A stretch of DNA of 6,084 nt from Zeimonas sp041678445 (GTDB lineage Bacteria; Pseudomonadota; Gammaproteobacteria; Burkholderiales; Burkholderiaceae_E), in contig JBAYOD010000201.1 in NCBI GenBank assembly GCA_041678445.1, forward strand, positions 1 to 6,084, in the 5' to 3' direction. The position numbers and the translations under genes are program-made. Below, piece by piece: positions 1 to 4,696 of this stretch (its first letter is position 1; the number at the start of each line of letters is the position of its first letter). The notes below the pieces were generated by a model. That model saw only the letters and a program-made list of their open reading frames with translations. It was not told where the DNA came from and made no database searches.

Positions 1-54
1 CCAGCGTTTTCGTTCAGTCCCCGCTCCGGTTGCCGGCCCCGTCCTGGCGCCCGG

Positions 55-83
55 CCCCTTGCCGGCCGGAACCGGGCAAGGGG
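55..83 (-). other. Stem-loop at predicted 5' end of a leftward transcript
   Basis: A perfect 9-bp inverted repeat, CCCCTTGCC at 55-63 and GGCAAGGGG at 75-83, encloses an 11-nt loop. It begins about where a transcript from the leftward promoter at 88-116 would start, so it would form a hairpin at or near the RNA 5' end. Neither strand has a T-run after it, so an intrinsic terminator is unlikely. It may stabilise the 5' end or act in a leader, which is inference. In positions 1-54 I see no start codon with a ribosome binding site and no other structure. The gene served by this leader, if any, starts left of the window. Confidence 0.4.
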
Positions 84-87
84 GCGA

Positions 88-116
88 ACTATAGCAATAC
101 CCGCGCGCCGAAGCAA
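88..116 (-). promoter_or_regulatory. Putative leftward sigma70 promoter
   Basis: On the minus strand, TTGCTT (111-116) is followed by a 17-nt spacer and TATAGT (88-93). The -10 matches the consensus at 5 of 6 positions and the -35 at 3 of 6, with the ideal spacing. It lies in a small AT-richer patch just after the paaF-like gene and reads out of the left edge, so the neighbour there is probably also on the minus strand. The predicted start is near position 81. The -35 hexamer is also the T-rich tail of the preceding terminator hairpin. Confidence 0.5.
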
Positions 117-143
117 ACCGGCCGCCAACCCGTGCCCGGCCGG
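111..143 (-). terminator. Probable intrinsic terminator of the enoyl-CoA hydratase gene
   Basis: Read on the minus strand, a 7-bp all-GC stem (CCGGCCG at 137-143, CGGCCGG at 118-124) with a 12-nt loop is followed directly by TTTGCTT (111-117). It starts three bases after the stop codon of the 147-923 gene. The T-tract is short and interrupted, so efficiency is uncertain. Confidence 0.45.
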
Positions 144-146
144 CCA

Positions 147-923
147 TCACCGGTGCCTGAAATCCGGCTTGCGCTTCTCGATGAAGGCAGCCATCCCTTC
201 CTTCTGATCATCGGTGGCAAACAGCGAGTGGAACACCCGCCGCTCGAACAGCAAGCCCTCGGACAGCGGCGACTCGTAGGCCCGGTTGATCGACTCCTTG
301 ACCATCATCACCGAGGGCAGCGAATTGGCGGCGATCACGGTGGCCGCTTCGAGCGCCTCGTCGAGCAGACGCTCGGCCGGCACGACACGCGAGACCAGCC
401 CCGCGCGCTCGGCCTCGGCCGCGTCCATCATCCGCGCCGTCAGACACATGTCCATCGCCTTCGCCTTCGAGACGGCACGCGGCAGGCGCTGGGTGCCGCC
501 GGCACCCGGGATCACGCCCAGCTTGATCTCGGGCTGGCCGAATTTCGCGCTGTCGGCAGCGATCACGATGTCACACATCATCGCCAGTTCGCAGCCGCCG
601 CCCAGCGCATAGCCGGCCACCGCGGCGATCACCGGCTTGCGGACCCGGCGGATCGTCTCCCAGTTGCGGGTGATGTACTCGCTGCGGTAGACATCCATGT
701 AGTCCCATTGCGCCATGGCAGCGATATCGGCGCCCGCTGCGAAGGCCTTTTCGTTGCCGGTGACGACGATCGCCCCGATGTCGTCATCGGCGTCGAATGC
801 AAGCAGCGCCGCGCCCAGTTCGTCCATCAGCGCGTCGTTGAGCGCATTGAGCTGCTTCGGGCGGTTCAGGCGCACCAGGCCCACGCGGCCATGCCGTTCG
901 GTCAGCACCATCGATTCGGACAT
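147..923 (-). CDS. paaF: Enoyl-CoA hydratase (PaaF-like, crotonase family)
   Basis: A 258-residue short-chain enoyl-CoA hydratase, which adds water to trans-2-enoyl-CoA to give 3-hydroxyacyl-CoA in the cytoplasm. It would serve beta-oxidation or the lower phenylacetate pathway. Seen directly: the FAAGADI oxyanion-hole segment (61-67), GGGCELA with Glu112, and GQPEIKLGVIPGAGG with Glu132. The two glutamates are 20 residues apart, as in the classical hydratase pair (Glu144/Glu164 of the rat enzyme). The C-terminal KEGMAAFIEKRKPDF segment is typical of the family, and the length is normal. The ATG at 921-923 is preceded by AAAGGAG with 8 nt before the start, and homology begins right there, so the longer in-frame extension upstream is not used. 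It is divergent from the PaaG-like gene, which suggests a shared control region. The hydratase assignment is firm. The symbol paaF is by resemblance, and a general fatty-acid hydratase is the alternative. Confidence 0.9.
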   Translation of the reverse strand: MSESMVLTERHGRVGLVRLNRPKQLNALNDALMDELGAALLAFDADDDIGAIVVTGNEKAFAAGADIAAMAQWDYMDVYRSEYITRNWETIRRVRKPVIAAVAGYALGGGCELAMMCDIVIAADSAKFGQPEIKLGVIPGAGGTQRLPRAVSKAKAMDMCLTARMMDAAEAERAGLVSRVVPAERLLDEALEAATVIAANSLPSVMMVKESINRAYESPLSEGLLFERRVFHSLFATDDQKEGMAAFIEKRKPDFRHR

Positions 924-1028
924 CGGTTCCTCTCCTTTGAAGACTGCTGCGGGAATCCCGGCGATTCTGCCACGCATGCGCACGACCCGATGCCGACACC
1001 GACGGGCTCGCCTGTCCGCCCTTGCCGC

Positions 1029-1072
1029 CGCCCGCTTGCCCTTGACTGGCCGCCCGCTTGCCCTTGCCTGGC
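1029..1072. repeat. 22-bp tandem duplication (two copies)
   Basis: Two adjacent 22-bp units, 1029-1050 and 1051-1072, both start CGCCCGCTTGCCCTTG and are identical except for one base (A versus C at the 17th position). The second copy runs directly into the CTGG tetranucleotide array. The near identity indicates a recent duplication in non-coding DNA. Confidence 0.85.
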
Positions 1073-1092
1073 TGGCTGGCTGGCTGGCTGGC
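1068..1092. repeat. (CTGG)6 tetranucleotide repeat
   Basis: Six uninterrupted CTGG units plus one base lie between the divergent crotonase genes. They are about 105 bp upstream of the PaaG-like start and just before its best -10 candidate. Tetranucleotide tracts are known slippage sites in bacteria. Here the array is non-coding, so any effect would be on promoter or regulator geometry, not on reading frame. Confidence 0.85.
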
Positions 1093-1120
1093 CGCAGGCT
1101 GAGACTAAGATTACGGAGGA

Positions 1121-1136
1121 CCACCCCTGCAGGTGG
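1121..1136. promoter_or_regulatory. Inverted repeat, possible operator
   Basis: CCACC (1121-1125) and GGTGG (1132-1136) form an inverted repeat around CCTGCA, and the 8-bp palindrome CCTGCAGG sits at 1126-1133. It lies just downstream of the candidate -10 at 1106-1111, where a repressor could block initiation toward the PaaG-like gene. It does not resemble any operator I can name, so this is a weak suggestion. Confidence 0.2.
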
Positions 1137-1197
1137 CCGATGACCGCTCCTGCCCGGCCGGGCGCCATGCCAGCCGGCCCGTACACAAGGAAATCCG

Positions 1198-1986
1198 ATG
1201 CAGACCCGAACCGTCCGCCTGGACATCGATGCCGGTATCGCGCGCGTCACGCTCGACCGCGCCGACAAGCTGAACGCCTTCTCGCTCACCATGCACGAAC
1301 ACCTTCGCGATGCGCTCGACCGGATCGAAAGCGACGACGCGATCCGCGCCGTCGTGCTGACCGGCGCCGGCCGGGCATTCTGCGCCGGCCAGGATCTCGC
1401 CGACCTGTCCTTCGAGCCGGGCCGCATGACCGACCTGGGCGAGCTGATCGACCAGCACTTCAATCCCTTGATCCGCCGGCTGCGCACGCTGCCCAAGCCG
1501 GTCGTGGCGCGCGTGGCCGGCATCGCCGCCGGTGCCGGAGCCAGCCTGGCGCTGGCCTGCGACCTGGTGGTGGCAGCGCGCAGCGCCTCCTTCCTGCAGG
1601 CCTTCGTCAACATCGGCCTGGTGCCCGACTCCGGCAGCACCTGGTTCCTGCCCCAGCGGGTCGGCCACGCACGCGCCATGGGTCTGGCGATGCTGGGCGA
1701 ACGCCTGCCAGCCGAGCGCGCCGAACAGTGGGGCCTGATCTGGAAGTGCGTCGACGACGAAGCCCTGGACGCCGAAGTCGAGAAACTGGCCGGCCGGCTC
1801 GCCACGATGCCTACGCGGGCCCTGGCTGCAGTCAAGCAGTCGATCAATGCGGCGCACACGCTGAGCCTCGATGCGCAGCTCGACCTCGAACGCGACCTGC
1901 AGCGCGTGCTGGGCAATTCAGATGACTACCAGGAAGGCGTCGACGCCTTCCGGAACAAGCGCAAGCCCGTCTTCACCGGACGCTGA
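1198..1986 (+). CDS. paaG: 2-(1,2-epoxy-1,2-dihydrophenyl)acetyl-CoA isomerase (PaaG-like crotonase)
   Basis: A 262-residue crotonase. PaaG converts the ring-epoxide of phenylacetyl-CoA to the oxepin and also moves double bonds in later intermediates, acting in the cytoplasm. Seen directly: FCAGQDL (61-67) in the oxyanion loop and GAGASLALACD, where the first hydratase Glu is replaced by Ser116. IGLVPDSGSTWFLP (139-152) has Phe136 in place of the second Glu, with Asp144 where hydratases have Gly. Loss of both glutamates with gain of this Asp is the known pattern for isomerase-type crotonases, including PaaG. The C-terminus, YQEGVDAFRNKRKPVFTGR, is typical. The ATG at 1198 follows AAGGA at good spacing. 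It is divergent from the PaaF-like gene and convergent with the lipoprotein gene. Other phenylacetate genes are not visible, so a related enoyl-CoA isomerase role remains possible. Confidence 0.88.
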   Translation: MQTRTVRLDIDAGIARVTLDRADKLNAFSLTMHEHLRDALDRIESDDAIRAVVLTGAGRAFCAGQDLADLSFEPGRMTDLGELIDQHFNPLIRRLRTLPKPVVARVAGIAAGAGASLALACDLVVAARSASFLQAFVNIGLVPDSGSTWFLPQRVGHARAMGLAMLGERLPAERAEQWGLIWKCVDDEALDAEVEKLAGRLATMPTRALAAVKQSINAAHTLSLDAQLDLERDLQRVLGNSDDYQEGVDAFRNKRKPVFTGR

Positions 1987-2019
1987 GACAGGCCGGACGG
2001 CCGCGGTACTGCGATCGGG

Positions 2020-2041
2020 CGCCCCGGGCTGCGCCGGGGCG
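2020..2041. terminator. GC hairpin between convergent genes, possible bidirectional terminator
   Basis: A perfect 8-bp stem, CGCCCCGG (2020-2027) with CCGGGGCG (2034-2041), encloses a 6-nt loop. It is placed between the stop of the PaaG-like gene (1986) and the stop of the oppositely oriented lipoprotein gene (2059). No T-run follows on either strand, so it may only stabilise 3' ends or assist Rho-dependent termination. Confidence 0.4.
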
Positions 2042-2043
2042 GT

Positions 2044-2055
2044 CCTTGCGCAAGG
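2044..2055. repeat. 12-bp perfect palindrome
   Basis: CCTTGCGCAAGG is a perfect palindrome 3 bp from the lipoprotein stop codon, beside the GC hairpin. With no loop, it is more likely a protein-binding site or chance than an RNA hairpin. Confidence 0.35.
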
Positions 2056-2058
2056 TCG

Positions 2059-3444
2059 TCAGCGCACCCCGAAAGAGGCGACGCCCAGCACGCCATCATG
2101 GGTGGTGAAGCGCAGAACACCGGCGATCTCTTCGGCCGGAGCAGCCGGCGAACCGAAATACTGGGCTTCGAAGCCGCCGCTGGCCACTCCCGGGCCAGCC
2201 AGCGCGCCGGTCAGCAAGCCACCGGAGACGCCGCTTCCCGGCTGAAGACCCACCGGACCCAGTTGCAACACCACTTGGGTGGCATTGACGCTCGCATTCG
2301 TCGAATACGACACGGTGATCTGCTCGACCACGCTCTGGCTCGCGTCGATCCGGCCATCGGGCCCGACCGTGATCGAGACCCGCGCGCTGAAACCGTAGCT
2401 GCTGACACCGACACGCGGATCGCCCACGACCCGCATCGGGCTCATGACGCCGGCCGCCCAGCCGCTGTAACTGCGGCCGGCGGTGGCACTGTGCCAAGCA
2501 TTCGAACTGCCCTCGGCGCCGTCAGGCCAGGCCGAGTACCAGGTACCGAAGTAACCATTGTTGCCACTGGCTTCGATGAAACGCTCCCAGATCCCGAAAG
2601 CGGCGTGACGGAAGACCTGGCTCGGCGATTGCTCGTCGTTGCTGCCCGGCCCCCACAGGTGCCGGAAACTCGTCAGGGCACTGTACGGCGGCGCCGAATT
2701 GAACGGCCGCTCATAGGCTTCACCACGGATCACGCCGAACTGGTCACGCTGGCCGAACGGCGTTCCGAGCGATTCGTCGAAATCGACCCGCCCCGACAGG
2801 CCCGACGGCAGCAAAGTCGGGAATCCGAGATCGAGCGTGTATCGGGACGCGCCAGGCGAGCCCGCGGCGACCACGATCGCCTCGACCGGCTGGAACACCG
2901 ATTGCGCGGTCGCCACGCAGGAGCCGATCGCATAACCGCTGCCACCGCCGGTCAGCGCGGTGCAGACCTGGGGCGTCGAGCCGCCGTCACCGCCGCCCGT
3001 GCCACCGTCGCCGCCTGTGCCTCCGTTACCGCCCGTGCCTCCGTTACCACCCGTGCCTCCGTTACCACCCGTGCCTCCGTTACCACCCGTGCCGCCCGTT
3101 CCTCCGGTGCCGCCCGTTCCTCCGGTACCGCCCGTGCCTCCGGTGCCGCCCGTGCCTCCGGTGCCACCCGTTCCGCTGTTTCCGCCCGTTCCCCCGGTGC
3201 CGCCACCGTCCGTTCCGCCAGTGCCACCCGAACTGCCGCCACTACCACCCGGACCGACCTCCACAGTGCTGCCGCCCCCGCAGGCAGCCAATACGGTGCA
3301 CGCCGCCAGGACACCCAGGATCGTCCGCACGCGCAGGATCGTCCGCGCGCCCAGGTCGCCAGTCTGCCGCCGCACGACAGCCTCCGCCTCGGCCACCCGG
3401 CCAGCATTCCGGACAGAGGCCGGCACCATCATTCGCACTGTCAT
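2059..3444 (-). CDS. Predicted lipoprotein with Gly/Thr-rich stalk and TbpB-like C-terminal domain
   Basis: A 461-residue protein I cannot name firmly. Residues 41-55 are a hydrophobic stretch ending in two LAAC lipoboxes (Cys49, Cys55). Cys55 is followed by GGGS, which fits a lipidated outer-membrane protein. Residues 56-156 are almost only Gly, Thr, Asn and Asp in GGT/GGN triplets, a flexible stalk. A globular part follows from about 157, with Cys161 and Cys176 possibly forming a disulfide. Its end has YSGWAAG, GGFEAQYFGSPAAPAEEIAG and a closing GVASFGVR. This resembles the G-F-x-A-x-F-Y-G-x-x-A-x-E-x-x-G pattern of TbpB/HphA-type surface lipoprotein barrels. The ATG at 3442-3444 has GAGAGG upstream, but it gives an unusual 40-residue polar N-region. 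A GTG at 3328-3330 would give the normal signal peptide MRTILGVLAACTVLAAC but has no clear ribosome binding site. Lipoprotein: likely. TbpB-like fold: tentative. A ligand is unknown. Confidence 0.75.
   Translation of the reverse strand: MTVRMMVPASVRNAGRVAEAEAVVRRQTGDLGARTILRVRTILGVLAACTVLAACGGGSTVEVGPGGSGGSSGGTGGTDGGGTGGTGGNSGTGGTGGTGGTGGTGGTGGTGGTGGTGGTGGNGGTGGNGGTGGNGGTGGNGGTGGDGGTGGGDGGSTPQVCTALTGGGSGYAIGSCVATAQSVFQPVEAIVVAAGSPGASRYTLDLGFPTLLPSGLSGRVDFDESLGTPFGQRDQFGVIRGEAYERPFNSAPPYSALTSFRHLWGPGSNDEQSPSQVFRHAAFGIWERFIEASGNNGYFGTWYSAWPDGAEGSSNAWHSATAGRSYSGWAAGVMSPMRVVGDPRVGVSSYGFSARVSITVGPDGRIDASQSVVEQITVSYSTNASVNATQVVLQLGPVGLQPGSGVSGGLLTGALAGPGVASGGFEAQYFGSPAAPAEEIAGVLRFTTHDGVLGVASFGVR
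2984..3199. repeat. 18-bp tandem array (12 units) coding the Gly/Thr stalk
   Basis: Twelve consecutive 18-bp units in register, each coding six residues of the type TGGTGG, NGGTGG or DGGTGG on the minus strand. The three units covering 3038-3091 are identical (plus-strand CCTCCGTTACCACCCGTG), and 3020-3037 differs from them by one base. Flanking units are more diverged, and a looser continuation runs to about 3253. Identical inner units with diverged outer ones indicate recent in-frame expansion by slippage or unequal recombination. Since 18 is a multiple of 3, copy changes alter stalk length without breaking the frame. Confidence 0.9.
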
Positions 3445-3612
3445 CGGAATCCTCTCGTGTTTCGGACGCCTTGCCGCACGCCGCGCCGTCGACATCGTCA
3501 GTAGTCCGCCCGATCTTATCTGCGAAGCCCGGTGCAATCCGCGACTTCCCGCACGATTCGATGTCTTAAGATGCCGGATAAACACTGCAACCCCGCCACA
3601 ATCCTGACGAAA
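3445..3612. other. Divergent intergenic region, lipoprotein / acuI
   Basis: This gap of 168 bp should hold promoters for both flanking genes. Leftward, TAAGAT on the minus strand (3513-3518) lies near a TTGCAC (3532-3537), but the spacer is only 13 nt. Rightward, TAAGAT (3567-3572) lacks a convincing -35. Neither is strong. No T-tailed hairpin or coding signal was seen. Confidence 0.3.
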
Positions 3613-4611
3613 ATGACATTCAGAGCCCTCTATCTTGAGAAGGACGACGCCGTTTTTCGTGCCAGCCTGCGCGGCTTGGGCAATGACCGGCTTGCCGAAC
3701 ATGCGGCCGACGGCAACGTCACGGTGCGGATCTCGCACTCGACACTCAACTACAAGGACGGCCTGGCGATCACCAACCGCTCGCCGGTGGTGCGCAAGTG
3801 GCCGATGGTGCCCGGCATCGACGGCGCCGGTTTTGTCGAGACCAGCGACGACCCGCGCTGGCGGCCCGGCGACCTGGTCATCCTGAACGGCTGGGGGGTC
3901 GGTGAGACGCACTGGGGTTGTCTGGCGCAGAAGGCCCGGCTCAAGGGCGACTGGCTGATCGGATTGCCGGCGGCGCTGAGCCCGGCACAGGCGATGGCGA
4001 TCGGTACGGCCGGCTACACCGCGATGCTGTGTGCGATGGCCCTCGAACGCGGCGGCGTGCACCCGGGCCAGGGCGAAGTGCTGGTCACCGGCGCGGCCGG
4101 CGGTGTGGGCAGTGTCGCGATCACCCTCCTGGCTGCCCGCGGCTTCCGGGTCGTGGCCTCGACCGGCAGGGTCGACGAAGCCGACTATCTGAAATCGCTG
4201 GGTGCCGCCGAGGTCATCGACCGGGAAACCCTGTCGGCGCCCGGCAAGCCGTTGCAGCGCGAACGCTGGGCAGGCGTCGTCGATGCAGTCGGCTCGCACA
4301 CACTGGCCAATGCCTGCGCGCAGACGCGCTATCGCGGCATGGTGACCTCCTGCGGCCTGGCCCAGGGCATGGATTTCCCCGCCACCGTGGCGCCGTTCAT
4401 CCTGCGGGGCGTGACGCTGCGCGGCGTGGATTCGGTGATGTGCCCACGCGAGGAGCGCGAACAGGCCTGGCAGAACCTGGCCCGCGAACTCGATCGCGAA
4501 CGTCTGGCGGCCATCACGACCACGATCGGCCTGAGCGACGCCGTGGCGGCTGCCGACGAAGTCATGGCCGGCAAGGTGCGAGGCCGGCTCGTTGTCGAAG
4601 TCGACCGCTGA
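3613..4611 (+). CDS. acuI: Acryloyl-CoA reductase (NADPH), AcuI/YhdH family
   Basis: A 332-residue zinc-free medium-chain dehydrogenase/reductase. AcuI reduces acryloyl-CoA to propionyl-CoA with NADPH, which detoxifies acrylate and feeds 3-hydroxypropionate or dimethylsulfoniopropionate carbon into central metabolism. Seen directly: the N-terminal GroES-like domain with STLNYKDGLA (43-52) and PMVPGIDGAG (64-73), then GWGVGETHWG (103-112), GTAGYTAML (131-139) and the nucleotide-binding loop TGAAGGVGS (159-167). The closing GRLVVEVDR is also typical of AcuI/YhdH, and the length is normal. The ATG at 3613 was chosen because family homology starts at MTFRALYLEKDD. Upstream in-frame starts at 3532 (GTG) and 3571 add non-homologous residues. 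No purine-rich ribosome binding site is visible before 3613, which is odd. Its last codons form the first unit of a 19-bp tandem triplication. It could be co-transcribed with the M61 gene 85 bp downstream. Confidence 0.9.
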   Translation: MTFRALYLEKDDAVFRASLRGLGNDRLAEHAADGNVTVRISHSTLNYKDGLAITNRSPVVRKWPMVPGIDGAGFVETSDDPRWRPGDLVILNGWGVGETHWGCLAQKARLKGDWLIGLPAALSPAQAMAIGTAGYTAMLCAMALERGGVHPGQGEVLVTGAAGGVGSVAITLLAARGFRVVASTGRVDEADYLKSLGAAEVIDRETLSAPGKPLQRERWAGVVDAVGSHTLANACAQTRYRGMVTSCGLAQGMDFPATVAPFILRGVTLRGVDSVMCPREEREQAWQNLARELDRERLAAITTTIGLSDAVAAADEVMAGKVRGRLVVEVDR

Positions 4612-4656
4612 TTTCGAGGTCGACCGCTGATGTCAGGGTCGACCGCTGACTTCCCG
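4600..4656 (+). repeat. 19-bp tandem triplication across the acuI stop codon
   Basis: Three units of exactly 19 bp (4600-4618, 4619-4637, 4638-4656) share an invariant 12-bp core, GTCGACCGCTGA, followed by a variable 7-bp tail. The first core encodes the last residues and TGA of acuI, and the other two lie in the 3' untranslated or intergenic stretch. Each core begins with the palindrome GTCGAC. Units match each other at 15 or 16 of 19 positions. The rest of the acuI-M61 gap shows no T-tailed hairpin. Confidence 0.85.
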
Positions 4657-4685
4657 TCCGTCCACCTGCCCGCTCGCCCACCTGT

Positions 4686-4691
4686 TATCGT
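4686..4691 (+). promoter_or_regulatory. Possible -10 element for a leaderless M61 transcript
   Basis: TATCGT fits the loose TANNNT pattern and ends 5 nt before the ATG at 4697, so a start about 6-7 nt downstream would fall on the ATG itself. No ribosome binding site precedes that ATG, which fits a leaderless start, but no -35 match is visible. Weak support. Confidence 0.2.
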
Positions 4692-4696
4692 CAGGC

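Larger units (their letters stand above)
924..1197. other. Divergent intergenic region between the two crotonase genes
   Basis: This 274-bp gap must hold the promoters of both crotonase genes. Leftward, an extended -10-like TGGCAGAAT lies at 964-972 on the minus strand, placing a start about 34 nt before the hydratase ATG, but no good -35 is present. Rightward, TAAGAT (1106-1111) is a weak -10 candidate whose -35 position falls inside the CTGG array. The centre, 1029-1092, is repetitive (listed separately). I see no credible small ORF with its own ribosome binding site. Confidence 0.4.

Noticed and set aside
2..94. Possible 3' end of a plus-strand gene entering from the left and ending at TAG
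   Set aside because: It is only 30 codons, rich in Pro, Gly and Ala, with no recognisable motif, and it overlaps a good leftward promoter and a hairpin. It cannot be judged without flanking sequence.
955..975. TGGCAG on the minus strand as a sigma54 promoter
   Set aside because: The GC doublet expected at the fixed downstream spacing is missing. The site reads better as an extended sigma70 -10.
924..1916. Upstream in-frame extension of the hydratase on the minus strand, apparently giving a 589-residue protein
   Set aside because: Homology and a good ribosome binding site place the start at 923. The extension is antisense to paaG and crosses the promoter-region repeats.
30..1925. Very long plus-strand open frame through the paaF region into paaG
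   Set aside because: It runs antisense to one real crotonase and out of frame with the other. It is rich in Arg, Pro and His, with no family motifs, as expected from GC-rich shadow frames.
2984..3199. CRISPR array
   Set aside because: The 18-bp units are contiguous with no unique spacers and keep a coding frame.
2960..3607. Plus-strand ORF with long PPVPPLPP proline repeats
   Set aside because: It is the reverse complement of the glycine stalk array. The lipoprotein on the other strand has a signal region, ribosome binding site and folded domain, whereas this frame has only the mirrored repeat.
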